From NCBI GenBank assembly GCA_029961075.1, contig JASBVL010000061.1:1-36701 (forward strand): a stretch of 36,701 nt of DNA, written 5' to 3'. The notes beneath the pieces are model-generated. The model was not told the DNA's origin, made no database searches, and saw nothing but the letters and a program-made list of their open reading frames with translations. The DNA is from Sphaerobacter sp. (GTDB lineage: Bacteria; Chloroflexota; Chloroflexia; Thermomicrobiales; Thermomicrobiaceae). Below, piece by piece: positions 14,403 to 24,959 of the stretch. Positions within the stretch are counted from its first letter, which is position 1; the number at the start of each line of letters is the position of its first letter. The position numbers were made by a program, and so were the translations under genes.

Positions 14403-14540
14403 GGGGCTGCTTTCGTCTCCGACACCCGACCGATCTCCAATCGCACGGCCCTCGCGGCGGCCGCTCACCCGCATCGGTCAGGACGGCCTCCGGGTCTCCG
14501 CGCGCGAGACCCGGACCGACCGATGACCGCGGGCTTCCAG

Positions 14541-14561
14541 CGCGCGGGGTGCCCCCGCGCG
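14541..14561 (-). terminator. Hairpin terminator after rpsR
   Basis: Perfect 9-bp stem CGCGCGGGG/CCCCGCGCG with a 3-nt loop, 17 bases after the rpsR stop. There is no T-tract. A second hairpin, CGGGTCTC/GAGACCCG (14491-14498 and 14506-14513), follows, so the two may act in tandem. Confidence 0.5.
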
Positions 14562-14577
14562 GCGGTTCCACACTGAT

Positions 14578-14907
14578 CTACTGGGTGAAGGGCAGGAGCG
14601 CAACGTGGCGCGCGCGCTTGATCGCCCGCGCCAGCTGGCGCTGGTGCTTGGCGCAGGTCCCGGTCTGCCGGCGCGGCTCGATCTTGCCACGGTCGGAGAT
14701 GTACCGCCGCAGCCGGCCGAAGTCCTTGTAGTCCACCTCGTCGATATGGTCCATGCAGAAGGCGCAGACCTTCCGGCGCGGGTAATAGCGCCCGCCACCG
14801 GCGAACCGGCGACGCTTGGGCGCCTCCGCCTGCGCTTGTGGCCGCTCGGCGCTCTGCGCCGGCGCCGTCTGCTCCTGCTGCTGCTCCTGCTGCTGCTCTT
14901 GAGCCAT
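14578..14907 (-). CDS. rpsR: 30S ribosomal protein bS18
   Basis: 109 aa. The core is [30 protein letters not shown], then [20 protein letters not shown] and [18 protein letters not shown], the full bS18 signature. Cys pairs (CAFC and the TGTCAKH Cys/His) mark the zinc-binding C+ form. The N-terminus is extended by about 30 residues rich in Gln/Glu ([11 protein letters not shown]), encoded by a CTG-repeat stretch at 14871-14902. Start ATG 14907 follows GAGGAAGGA. It is last in the rpsF-ssb-rpsR operon, binds 16S rRNA as a heterodimer with bS6, and is followed by hairpins. Confidence 0.96.
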   Translation of the reverse strand: MAQEQQQEQQQEQTAPAQSAERPQAQAEAPKRRRFAGGGRYYPRRKVCAFCMDHIDEVDYKDFGRLRRYISDRGKIEPRRQTGTCAKHQRQLARAIKRARHVALLPFTQ

Positions 14908-14974
14908 TGGTGTCCTTCCTCGAGGTCCTGGTCCGTGCTGGAGCGCCGGCGCCTTGCCCGCGCCCAGCGCGCGA

Positions 14975-15421
14975 CTAGAACGGTACGTCGTCGAAGTCTT
15001 CCTCGGGGAGCGCGAGATCCGGCTCCCCCGCCTGCTGGGCCGGTGCCCCACGCTCGACGGGGCCACTGTCGCCCCGGCCGGACAGGATCAACACGCGGTT
15101 GGCGACGATCTCCACCGCCGTCCGCTCCACCCCGTCGTTCCCGGTGTAGCGGCGGATCTGCAACCGGCCATCGACGTAGACCTTGGTGCCCTTGCGGAGG
15201 AACCCCTTGGCCGACATGTTGTCGACCTGCTCTGCCAGCCGGTTCCAGGCGATCACGGTGAACCAGTCGGTCTCTTCCACCCACTGGTCATCAGGCGTGC
15301 GCCGACCCCGGTTGACCGCCACGGAGAAGTCGCAGACCGGGGAGCCGCTCGGCGTGTAGCGCATCTCCGGGTCGCGGCCGAGGTTCCCGATGATCTGGAT
15401 GTTGTTCAACCCTCGGAACAT
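14975..15421 (-). CDS. ssb: Single-stranded DNA-binding protein
   Basis: 148 aa. OB-fold N-terminus [26 protein letters not shown], then [24 protein letters not shown], and [21 protein letters not shown] short acidic, disordered tail ends in DDVPF, the peptide that recruits replication and repair partners. It lies between rpsF and rpsR, the conserved order, and GGAGCGGCGGC precedes the ATG. It coats single-stranded DNA during replication and repair. Nothing is unusual apart from a short linker. Confidence 0.96.
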   Translation of the reverse strand: MFRGLNNIQIIGNLGRDPEMRYTPSGSPVCDFSVAVNRGRRTPDDQWVEETDWFTVIAWNRLAEQVDNMSAKGFLRKGTKVYVDGRLQIRRYTGNDGVERTAVEIVANRVLILSGRGDSGPVERGAPAQQAGEPDLALPEEDFDDVPF

Positions 15422-15449
15422 GCCGCCGCTCCTAACCGCTCGCAGCCGG

Positions 15450-15833
15450 TCACTCGACCGCCTCGGCCGCCTCCGTCGTCGCGGCTACCTCAGCCGCGGG
15501 CTCAGCCGCCGCCGGGGCTTCCTCCTGGCGGATGAGGAGGTACCGGATGACTCGATCCCTGAGCTTCAGATCGCGCTCGAACTCGATGACCCGCGATGGG
15601 ATGCCGATGAAATGGTACAGCACGTAGGTCGCATCCCGGAACTTGTTGATGGGATAGGCCAGGCGCCGCCGCCCCCACGGCGTATCACGCTTGACGTGCG
15701 TCACCTGCCCGCCATGCTCGGCGATCAGCGCGCTGATGGCGTCGACTTCGGCAACCAACGCCTCGTCGGTCACCTCCGGGCTGATCAGCACCATCAATTC
15801 GTACGGGCGCGGGAGAGGTTGATAGGTGGGCAA
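15450..15833 (-). CDS. rpsF: 30S ribosomal protein bS6
   Basis: 127 aa. Core RPYELMVLISPEVTDEALVAEV, then HVKRDTPWGRRRLAYPINKF, YVLYHFIGIPSRVIEFERDLKLRDRVIRYLLIR, is bS6. The Ala/Glu-rich C-terminal tail is common in the family. The start is TTG 15833, chosen because AAGGAGG lies five bases upstream and the residues before it in the open frame (to 15884) are not bS6-like. It is first in rpsF-ssb-rpsR. It binds 16S rRNA with bS18 and may share autoregulation through the 136-nt leader. Confidence 0.95.
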   Translation of the reverse strand: MPTYQPLPRPYELMVLISPEVTDEALVAEVDAISALIAEHGGQVTHVKRDTPWGRRRLAYPINKFRDATYVLYHFIGIPSRVIEFERDLKLRDRVIRYLLIRQEEAPAAAEPAAEVAATTEAAEAVE

Positions 15834-15969
15834 CGAAGCCTCCTTTCCACGGGCTTGCGCTGGCCCAACGCCGGCCGTTGCCATCCGGCGCGCGCAACAG
15901 CGCAGAAAGGCATCGCATCTGATTCATGGCACAACAAGGCCATCGCTCCGTACGCTCGCACGGAGCAGC
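15834..15969 (-). promoter_or_regulatory. rpsF leader RNA with two hairpins (possible bS6:bS18 autoregulatory element)
   Basis: The leader opens with a perfect 7-bp hairpin GCTCCGT/ACGGAGC (15945-15966). Near the ribosome site it has a second, CGCCGG/CCGGCG (15885-15890 with 15870-15875). bS6:bS18 leader motifs are known in many bacteria; whether this one carries the family's critical bulge was not established by eye. Confidence 0.4.
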
Positions 15970-15975
15970 GGGAGC

Positions 15976-16004
15976 ATTATATCGCCCAGCGCCCCCCATC
16001 GCAA
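15976..16004 (-). promoter_or_regulatory. Promoter of the rpsF-ssb-rpsR operon
   Basis: Minus strand TTGCGA (15999-16004), exactly 17 nt, then consensus TATAAT (15976-15981). Start of transcription near 15969 gives a 136-nt leader. Confidence 0.85.
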
Positions 16005-16099
16005 CGCGGCCCGCGTGCTGAGCGCGCGCTCGGCGCCGCGGCTGTGGTACAAGTGCCTGCGCGACCGTGCGCCGCACGCCAACGAGGGGCGGATGATCG

Positions 16100-17611
16100 G
16101 TGCAGGCGAGCTACGACGTGGTGATCGCGGGAACCGGGAACGCCGCCTTCTGCGCGGCCCACGCCGCGCGGGAGCGCGGCGCCCGTGTCCTGATGCTGGA
16201 GAAGGCCCCCGAGGCGTGGATCGGCGGCAACAGCTACTTCACCGCCGGCGCCTACCGCGTGGCCTTCGACAGCCTGGACGAGCTGGTGGCTCTCCTCGCC
16301 GATCCGTCCGACGAGCGCCTGGCGCGCACCGACGTCCCACCCTACCCCGCGGCGGACTTCCTGGCCGACCTGGAGCGCGTGACCGAGGGGCGCACCGATC
16401 CCGTCCTGGCTGGGGTGCTCGTCCATGACTCGCTCGACACCATGCGCTGGCTCCGCGACCACGGCATCCGCTTTCAACTGCAATACGATCGGCAGTCGTT
16501 CGAGATCGACGGGCGCTTCCAGTTCTGGGGGAACCTGCCGCTCGGGACGGTCGGCGGCGGCGTGGGCTTGATCGCGCAGCACCGCGCGGCGGCCGAGGCC
16601 CAGGGGGTGGAGATTCGCTTCGAGACGCCGGTCGTGTGGCTGCTGCGGGACGCCACCGGTGCCGTCGTCGGCGTCGTGGTCGATGGCCCCCGCGGCCGGG
16701 AAGAGATCCGGGCGGGCGCCGTCGTGCTGGCCTGCGGCGGCTTCGAGGCCGATGTCCGGCTCCGCACGATGTACCTGGGTTCGGGATGGGATGTGGCCAG
16801 GGTGCGGGGGACGCCGTACAACACCGGCGAGGGCTTGCACCTCGCGCTCGAGGCGGGCGCCGAGCCGTACGGCCACTGGAGCGGGTGCCACAGCATCCAG
16901 TGGGACGCCGGTGCACCCCCGTTCGGCGACCGCACCATCACCAACCACTTCTCCAAGCAGTCCTACCCGATCGGTATCATCGTCAACGCCCACGGCCAGC
17001 GGTTCCTCGACGAGGGCGCCGACTTCCGCAACTACACCTACGCGCGCTACGGCGCGGAGATCCTCAAACAGCCGGGCGCCATCGCCTGGCAACTCTTCGA
17101 TGCGAAGACGACACCGCTCCTGCGCCAGGACGAGTACACCGCGCCCGGCGTCTCCCGCATCGAAGCCGACACGATTCACGCCCTCGCCGTGGCGCTCGGC
17201 ATCGACCCCGCCGCGCTCGAGAAGACCGTGGCGGACTTCAACGCCGCCGTGCAGCCTGGCCCCTTCAACCCGGCGATCAAGGACGGCAAGCGCATCATGG
17301 AGCACGCGACCAACGTGGCCGTGGTGCCGGCATCCTTCGGCTGGACCGACCTGGGCGACTGGCATAGCCTGGCCGACCTGCTGGCCCCGCAGCAGGACGC
17401 CAACGTGGCCATCGGCACCGAGCACCTGGCCGAGGACACCCAGCGCACGCTCGTCTTCGGCAACGGGCGCGCCGTGGCGACGCTGGGCGTCGAGGACCTG
17501 ATCATCGTCGATACCGACGACGTGCTCCTGGTCTGCCACCGCAGCCGCGCGCAGGATGTCCGGCGCATCGTCCAACGACTGCGGGATCGGGGGCAGGATC
17601 ACCTCTGCTAG
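16100..17611 (+). CDS. Chimeric ORF: TcuA-like FAD dehydrogenase fused to ManC C-terminus
   Basis: 503 aa in one open frame from GTG 16100 (GAGGGGCGG upstream). Residues 1 to about 396 are a TcuA/fumarate-reductase-type flavoprotein. It has the dinucleotide motif YDVVIAGTGNAAFCAAHAARERGARVLMLEKAP, GGNSYFTAGAYR, GVEIRFETPVVWLL, VVLACGGFEAD, and FNAAVQPGPFNP. From about residue 398 (nt 17291) it switches to the C-terminal about 105 residues of a mannose-1-phosphate guanylyltransferase: IMEHATNVAVVPASFGWTDLGDWHSLADLL through LIIVDTDDVLLVCHRSRAQDVRRIVQRL. The flavoprotein lacks its last 80-100 residues, which complete the FAD site. The transferase lacks its nucleotide-binding N-terminus. It probably arose by an in-frame deletion joining two genes, or is an assembly chimera. 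Activity is doubtful. Confidence 0.85.
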   Translation: MQASYDVVIAGTGNAAFCAAHAARERGARVLMLEKAPEAWIGGNSYFTAGAYRVAFDSLDELVALLADPSDERLARTDVPPYPAADFLADLERVTEGRTDPVLAGVLVHDSLDTMRWLRDHGIRFQLQYDRQSFEIDGRFQFWGNLPLGTVGGGVGLIAQHRAAAEAQGVEIRFETPVVWLLRDATGAVVGVVVDGPRGREEIRAGAVVLACGGFEADVRLRTMYLGSGWDVARVRGTPYNTGEGLHLALEAGAEPYGHWSGCHSIQWDAGAPPFGDRTITNHFSKQSYPIGIIVNAHGQRFLDEGADFRNYTYARYGAEILKQPGAIAWQLFDAKTTPLLRQDEYTAPGVSRIEADTIHALAVALGIDPAALEKTVADFNAAVQPGPFNPAIKDGKRIMEHATNVAVVPASFGWTDLGDWHSLADLLAPQQDANVAIGTEHLAEDTQRTLVFGNGRAVATLGVEDLIIVDTDDVLLVCHRSRAQDVRRIVQRLRDRGQDHLC

Positions 17612-17646
17612 CCGGGTGGGTCGGCCTGGAGCGCCGGGGGACACCG

Positions 17647-17677
17647 TTGCGCCGGACTTGACACGTCCGGGTACAAT
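17647..17677 (+). promoter_or_regulatory. Candidate topA promoter with overlapping inverted repeat
   Basis: TACAAT (17672-17677) with TTGCGC 19 nt upstream (17647-17652), a long spacer. The spacer holds the inverted repeat CCGGAC-N7-GTCCGG (17652-17670), which abuts the -10. It leaves a leader of about 215 nt before topA. Confidence 0.4.
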
Positions 17678-17899
17678 TAAGGGTCACGCCCCCTTCAGGC
17701 CATCGACACGCCACGCCGACACCTTCGCCGGTCGTGCGCTACGGCGGGCGAGCGATCGGCACGGCCCGTCGCGGGCCATGGCACTGGGAGTGCGAACCGC
17801 CCACGCCCGGCAACGTGGACACATCGGCGACGGCGTGCTCGGCCGGCCGCCGCAAGGCGGCGCCGATACCACGCGAGACGGAGACAGAACACGAGGACT

Positions 17900-20143
<2,244 letters not shown>

Positions 20144-20178
20144 CGGCGCGGCGCCGCCGCATCACCCGTCGCGCCTGC

Positions 20179-20206
20179 CGGGTGCCCGCGGTCCTGCGGG
20201 CACCCG
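20179..20206 (+). terminator. Hairpin terminator after topA
   Basis: Perfect 11-bp stem CGGGTGCCCGC/GCGGGCACCCG (20179-20189 and 20196-20206) with a 6-nt loop, 36 bases after the topA stop. There is no T-run. Confidence 0.5.
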
Positions 20207-20309
20207 ATCCGTCGCGCGACGATCCGGGGAACGGCCACGGTCCACCAGGGGCGGCGACGTTGGGGGCGCGGCGCTGACGCACGCCGTCGCCCGGGGGCCA
20301 CGACATGCG

Positions 20310-20315
20310 TATACT
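20310..20315 (+). promoter_or_regulatory. Candidate -10 element upstream of def
   Basis: TATACT about 48 nt before the def start, in the only A/T-rich patch of the 219-bp topA-def spacer. No convincing -35. Confidence 0.35.
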
Positions 20316-20362
20316 TAAGCCGACGGCACCCACGCCGTACGGTACCAGCGAAGTGAAGCGAG

Positions 20363-20896
20363 ATGGCCATTCTGAAGCTCGTCTACGAAGGTGATCCGCG
20401 CCTCCGGCAGAAGGCGGTGCGCATCCGCAAGGTCGACGACGACCTGCGGCGGCTGGCTGCCGACATGCTCGAGACCATGTACGCCGCCGACGGGGTGGGG
20501 CTGGCCGGTCCCCAGGTTGGGGTGATGCGCCGCATCATCGTCATCGGCGTGCCGGCCGGCTTCGAGAGGGAGGACGACCCGCCCATCGAGATGGCGCTGA
20601 TCAACCCCGAGATCATCCGTGCCAGCGGCCGCCAGGTCGGCCCGGAGGGGTGCCTGAGCATCCCCAACTGGTACGCCGACGTCCCGCGCGCCATGCACGT
20701 CACGGTGAAGGCACGGGATCTCGACGACCGCGAGATCCGCATCAAGGCCTCGGGCGGCCTCGCGCGCATCCTCCAGCACGAGATCGACCACCTCGACGGG
20801 ATCCTCTTCCTCGACCGCGTCGAGGACAAGAGCACGCTCAGGTACCTGGAGCCGGAGCACGAGGCCCAGGAGGCGCCCGCCGCCGCCGGCGACTGA
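20363..20896 (+). CDS. def: Peptide deformylase
   Basis: 177 aa metalloenzyme that removes the formyl group from nascent protein N-termini. All three motifs are present: GVGLAGPQVG (residues about 46-55), EGCLSIP with metal ligand C97, and QHEIDHLDG with ligands H139 and H143 and catalytic E140. The C-terminal tail is Ala/Glu-rich and variable. ATG 20363 follows GAAGTGAAGCGAG. It stands alone between topA and the convergent gmk. Confidence 0.96.
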   Translation: MAILKLVYEGDPRLRQKAVRIRKVDDDLRRLAADMLETMYAADGVGLAGPQVGVMRRIIVIGVPAGFEREDDPPIEMALINPEIIRASGRQVGPEGCLSIPNWYADVPRAMHVTVKARDLDDREIRIKASGGLARILQHEIDHLDGILFLDRVEDKSTLRYLEPEHEAQEAPAAAGD

Positions 20897-20986
20897 GGCG
20901 GCGCGGGCTCGCCCCGCGCTGGGCGGCGGCCACCCCGGGCCGGAGCGCGGTCGCCGCGCCGGCGGCACACGTGGTTGGCGCGGTGC

Positions 20987-21640
20987 CTACTCGTGCGCCT
21001 CGGGACGCCGCAGGCGGGCGTTCTCGGCGATGATGATCGCGTCGATCTTGTCCAGGGTCTCGTCGACGCGGTCGTTCTCGTTGAAGACCACGTAGTCGAA
21101 CTCGTAGGCGCGGCGCAGCTCCAGCGCCGCGGTCGTGATGCGCTGCATCAGCGCCTCGGGGTCGTCGGTCTTGCGGCCGCGGAGCCGTCGCATCAGCTCG
21201 CTCATCGACGGGGGCGCCAGGAAGATGAAGATCGCGTCGGGCATGATCTGGCGGATCGAGGCCGCGCCCTGGACGTCGACCTTCACCACCACGTTCTGGC
21301 CGGCCCGGAGCGCCCGGCGCACGCGCTCCTTGGGCACGCCGTAGAGATGGCCGTAGACCTCGGCAGACTCGAGGAACTCACTCCGCGCGCGAGCCTCCTC
21401 GAACTCGTCGCGCTCCATGAAGATGTAGTGGACACCATCGATCTCGCCCGGACGCCGCGGCCGCGTCGTGGCGGTCACCGCGAAGCTGAACTCCGGGTGG
21501 CGCTGCCGCATCCGCTCGATGACGGTGTCCTTGCCGACACCCGACGGGCCGGAGATGACGATGAGGCGGGGGCGTGCGATCGAGCGCAGTTCTTCGATGA
21601 GTTCATCCGCCTGCTCGTTCCAGCGCACACGACCCCCCAC
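20987..21640 (-). CDS. gmk: Guanylate kinase
   Basis: 217 aa from GTG 21640. P-loop LIVISGPSGVGKDTVIERM, GMP-binding TATTRPRRPGEIDGVHYIFM and EFLESAEVYGHLYGVPKERV, then VVVKVDVQGAASIRQ, IFIFLAPPSMSELMRRL. It converts GMP to GDP with ATP. The frame runs to 21763, but the start is placed after AGGAAGG nine bases upstream. A second GTG at VRWNEQ (21628) is also possible. Gmk often neighbours rpoZ and coaBC; here it stands alone, back to back with rqcH. Confidence 0.95.
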   Translation of the reverse strand: MGGRVRWNEQADELIEELRSIARPRLIVISGPSGVGKDTVIERMRQRHPEFSFAVTATTRPRRPGEIDGVHYIFMERDEFEEARARSEFLESAEVYGHLYGVPKERVRRALRAGQNVVVKVDVQGAASIRQIMPDAIFIFLAPPSMSELMRRLRGRKTDDPEALMQRITTAALELRRAYEFDYVVFNENDRVDETLDKIDAIIIAENARLRRPEAHE

Positions 21641-21801
21641 CAGGCTGATCCTTCCTCGCGTCAGCTCACGCGCCCCTCGCCACGGCGGCCCACACGCCCA
21701 GACGGGCGACTCCGGCCCCGTGCGGTCGACACGCGGGCACCGTACACTAGCACGGTGCGCCAACGACGGAGCCGGGCGGCCGGGAAGGAGACGCTGAGAG
21801 C

Positions 21802-23592
21802 ATGTTCGACGTGTTGACGATCGCCGCGCTGGCCGATGAGTTCGCCGATCGGCTCGTGGGAGGTCGGATCCAACGGGTCCTGCAGCTCGACGACGCGACG
21901 ATCGGTCTGGAGGTCTACGCCGAACATCAGCGGACCATCCTGGTGGCCAGCGCCGACAACCGTAATCCGAGGCTGTACCTCTCCGCGGAGCGGCTCAGCG
22001 CCGACCCCGATCGGGTGACACCGCTCCTCCTCCTGCTCAGGAAGTACGCTCGCGGCGGGCGCGTGGCGGCGGTCCAGCAGCCGCCGCTGGAGCGCATCAT
22101 GCGGATCAGTATAGCCAAGGGGTTCTACCCAGACAACCGACGCGACGGCGCCACGGGGCCGACAGGGGGCGAGGACGACGAGCCGACGATCGTCTACAGC
22201 CACCTGATCGTGGAGCTCATGGGGCGACGCAGCAACGTCATCCTCACCGACGATGACGGGCGCATCCTGGATGCCATCAAGCGCGTCACGCCCGAGATGA
22301 GCCGCGTGCGCCCGATTCTGCCCGGCCGCGCCTACGTCCCGCCACCCCCGCGCGCGGGGGTGCTGGATCCCCGCCACCTGACGGTCGCCTCGCTGGCGGA
22401 TCTGCTCGCCAGCGCGCCGCCGGACGAGGTCCTGGCGGACCTCCTGGTGCGGAGCCTGGCCGGCTTCAGCCCGCAGATGGCGCGCGAGGCCGCCTCTCGC
22501 GCCACCGGCGCGGTCGAGGCGCGCGTGGCGGCCGCCACCGGGCCCGACCGCGTCGCGGCGCTGGCCGCGGCGATCGCCGCGGTGATCGCCCCGCTCGACA
22601 CCGGGGCGTGGGACCCGTGCGTCGCCGTCGCCGACGGGCAGGCGGTGGCCTTTGCCGCGACGCCCCTCGCACACCTGACGGGCGTCGAGGTGGAGCGGTT
22701 CCCGACCATGTCGGCCGCCATCGAGCGCTGGCTGGCGCTCGCGGGCGCCACGGCCCCCGTGGCGCAGGCGCAGCGGCGCGCCAAGCTCATCGCCGAGATC
22801 CGGAGCGCGCGCGAGCGGGTGGAGGCGCGGCTGCGCTCGCTCGAGGACGAGCGCGCGCGGGCCGAGGCGGCCGTGCGCTGGCGCACGATGGGCGAGCTCA
22901 TCTACGCCTACCTCTCCGACATCGCGCCCGGCCAGACCGAGCTGGTCGTCGACGGCCTGACGATCCCGCTCGACCCGGCGCTGAGCCCCAGCGACAATGC
23001 CCAGGCATACTTCGAGCGCTACCGCAAGGCGCGCGCGGCGACCGAGCACCTGCCGGAGCTGATCGCGGCGGCGCGCGTCGAGCGCGACTACCTCGCGCAG
23101 TTGGAGACGCTGGCCGGCTTCGCCGAGGGCATCGAGCAGATCGAGCAGGTCCGCCAGGAGTGGGAGAGCTACCGCGACCGGCACACCCGCTCGTCCGGCG
23201 CGCCCCGCCGCCGCGCCGCCCCGAAGCGCCCGGACGCGCTCCGCACGGCCCGCGGCGACCTCATCTACATCGGGCGCAACGGCCGCCAGAACGAGCTCAT
23301 CACCTTCGAGCTCGCCGGGCCGGACGACACCTGGCTCCACGCCCGCGGCCTGCCCGGCGCGCACGTGGTCGTCCGCTGGGCCGGGCCGCCGGACGACGAG
23401 ATCCTCAGCCAGGCGGCCGCCCTGGCTGCCTACTTCAGCGCCGGCCGGCAGGCGACCACCGTCGCAGTCGATGCCACCGCGCGGCGCCACGTCCGCAAGA
23501 TGAAGGGCGCCGGCCCGGGGATGGTCACCTACCGCCACGAGCGGACGCTCCAGGTGCGGCCGACCGCCCCCGCCGAGCTCGGCCTGGCCTAG
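21802..23592 (+). CDS. rqcH: RqcH/NFACT family protein (Rqc2 homologue)
   Basis: 596 aa. NFACT-N domain (MFDVLTIAALADEFADRLVGGRIQRV, then HQRTILVASADNRNPRLYLS and YSHLIVELMGRRSNVILTD). Middle HhH/coiled-coil regions include RAKLIAEIRSARERVEARLRSLEDERAR. The C-terminal NFACT-R domain has IYIGRNGRQNELITFELAGPDDTWLHARGLPGAHVVVRW. Bacterial RqcH binds obstructed 50S subunits and adds Ala tails for protein quality control; older annotation calls it fibronectin-binding. ATG 21802 follows AAGGAG. It converges with tatC across a shared hairpin. Confidence 0.93.
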   Translation: MFDVLTIAALADEFADRLVGGRIQRVLQLDDATIGLEVYAEHQRTILVASADNRNPRLYLSAERLSADPDRVTPLLLLLRKYARGGRVAAVQQPPLERIMRISIAKGFYPDNRRDGATGPTGGEDDEPTIVYSHLIVELMGRRSNVILTDDDGRILDAIKRVTPEMSRVRPILPGRAYVPPPPRAGVLDPRHLTVASLADLLASAPPDEVLADLLVRSLAGFSPQMAREAASRATGAVEARVAAATGPDRVAALAAAIAAVIAPLDTGAWDPCVAVADGQAVAFAATPLAHLTGVEVERFPTMSAAIERWLALAGATAPVAQAQRRAKLIAEIRSARERVEARLRSLEDERARAEAAVRWRTMGELIYAYLSDIAPGQTELVVDGLTIPLDPALSPSDNAQAYFERYRKARAATEHLPELIAAARVERDYLAQLETLAGFAEGIEQIEQVRQEWESYRDRHTRSSGAPRRRAAPKRPDALRTARGDLIYIGRNGRQNELITFELAGPDDTWLHARGLPGAHVVVRWAGPPDDEILSQAAALAAYFSAGRQATTVAVDATARRHVRKMKGAGPGMVTYRHERTLQVRPTAPAELGLA

Positions 23593-23642
23593 TCGCGGGC
23601 GCCAGCAGCGGCGGTCGGGCGCACCCGGCCACCGACACGACG

Positions 23643-23674
23643 ACGCCCCGCTGGAGTGATTCGCAGCGGGGCGT
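23643..23674. terminator. Bidirectional terminator between rqcH and tatC
   Basis: Perfect 11-bp stem ACGCCCCGCTG/CAGCGGGGCGT (23643-23653 and 23664-23674) with a 10-nt loop in the 108-bp gap between two convergent stops. T-runs are weak on both sides. Confidence 0.65.
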
Positions 23675-23700
23675 GCCAGCGACAGTGTAGCGCGTGGCGA

Positions 23701-24462
23701 TCAGGCGATCCGGGCTAACAGGATGCCAAACTCGTAGAGCGCATACATCGGCGCCGCCACCAGGAACATGTTGAAGGGGTCGGGTGTCGGCGTGATCATC
23801 GCGGCCGCGACGAGGACGAAGATGATCATGTACTTGCGCAGGGATGCCAGACGCTGAGCCGTGACGATGTCGAGCTTCGCCAGCAGGTAGATCACCACCG
23901 GCGTCTCGAACACGAGCCCGATCCAGAGCAGGAGTGTCATGTAGAACGACACGACCTCCTGCGCGCGGAACTCGGGCCGGAAGACGCTGCCGCCGAAGCC
24001 TGCCAGGAACTCCAGCCCTCGCGGGATCACGATGAAGAAGGCGAAGGCGATCCCCGCGATGAACATCAGCGTCACGAACGGCAGCGCCCGATACAGGTAC
24101 CGACGCTCGCGCCGTGTCAACCCCGGCGCGAGGAAGCGGACGAAGTGGTAGACCAGGGCTGGCATCGCCACGGCGATCCCGATGTAGAGCGCCACCTTCA
24201 TGAAGGTGGTGAACCCCTCCATCGGGGAGATCAGCACGAACTCCTCGCGCCCCGTCATGTCGGCCATGAGCTTGAGCACGTCCAACGCCACGGCCAGGCC
24301 CACAATGAACCCGACCGCGACGAAGATGGCGGAGTACACGAGCCGCGACCGGAGCTCCTCCAGGTGCTCCAGGAGGGTCATCTCCTCGAAGACTTCCTCC
24401 TCGGGCTCGGGAACCGCCGGTGGGTTGGAGCGACCGCGCATGCGGTCGAGGATGCTGACCAT
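23701..24462 (-). CDS. tatC: Sec-independent protein translocase TatC
   Basis: 253 aa with six membrane helices. An acidic N-terminus precedes the family motif MTLLEHLEELRSRLVYSAIF. The first periplasmic loop reads LISPMEGFTTFMKVALYIG, then ERRYLYRALPFVTLMFIAGIAFAFF, VSFYMTLLLWIGLVFETPVVIYLL, and RKYMIIFVLVAAAMITPTPDPFNMFLVAAPMYALYEFGILLARIA. TatC is the receptor for twin-arginine signal peptides of folded exported proteins. No tatA/B is beside it; the 146 bp upstream is non-coding up to acpP. The ribosome site is weak. Confidence 0.97.
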   Translation of the reverse strand: MVSILDRMRGRSNPPAVPEPEEEVFEEMTLLEHLEELRSRLVYSAIFVAVGFIVGLAVALDVLKLMADMTGREEFVLISPMEGFTTFMKVALYIGIAVAMPALVYHFVRFLAPGLTRRERRYLYRALPFVTLMFIAGIAFAFFIVIPRGLEFLAGFGGSVFRPEFRAQEVVSFYMTLLLWIGLVFETPVVIYLLAKLDIVTAQRLASLRKYMIIFVLVAAAMITPTPDPFNMFLVAAPMYALYEFGILLARIA

Positions 24463-24608
24463 GGCTACTCAATCTTGTCGCGCTGCCGCGGCGAACGATT
24501 GCCCAGCGTCACCCTGCTGTCTCGGCGCCGCGAGTGCGGTGGAGCACGCCACCGCGCCGCCTCCGCCGGGCCGCCCCCCATTCCACTCGGCCCGGGCGGC
24601 GTGCCGGG

Positions 24609-24857
24609 CTACTTGGCTGCGGTGTGCTCCTGGATGAACTCGAGCGCGTCGCCGACCGTGACGATGTTCTCGGCCTCCTCGTCGGAGATCTCGATGCCGA
24701 ACTCCTCCTCAAGCTGCATGATCAGCTCGACGAGGTCGAGCGAGTCCGCGTTCAGATCCTGGACGAACTCAGCCTCCGGCGTCACCTTCTCCGGGTCGAC
24801 CCCCAATTGCTCTGCGACCACGCCTCGCACACGCTCGAGGATCGAGGACGAATCCAC
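24609..24857 (-). CDS. acpP: Acyl carrier protein
   Basis: 82 aa. The phosphopantetheine serine is in [27 protein letters not shown], and the protein is strongly acidic. The frame is open to 24893, but GGAGGTGATC, complementary to 10 bases of the 16S rRNA 3' end, sits three bases before GTG 24857. That start gives the normal ACP N-terminus ([20 protein letters not shown]). ACP carries growing acyl chains for the Fab enzymes encoded upstream. It has its own promoter with an overlapping palindrome, and an imperfect GC hairpin follows the stop. Confidence 0.96.
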   Translation of the reverse strand: MDSSSILERVRGVVAEQLGVDPEKVTPEAEFVQDLNADSLDLVELIMQLEEEFGIEISDEEAENIVTVGDALEFIQEHTAAK

Positions 24858-24902
24858 GCCGATCACCTCCCCTCTCAGCTCGACTGAGCCCAACCCCTGT
24901 CC

Positions 24903-24942
24903 AATACCGGGGTATTATGCACGGATTGCCGCCAACCGGCAA
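24903..24942 (-). promoter_or_regulatory. acpP promoter with overlapping 14-bp palindrome
   Basis: Minus strand TTGCCG (24937-24942), 17 nt, CATAAT (24914-24919). The perfect palindrome AATACC-GG-GGTATT (24903-24916) covers the -10 3' end and the start of transcription, an operator-like position. Confidence 0.65.
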
Positions 24943-24959
24943 CGTGGCCCGCGCGCCGC

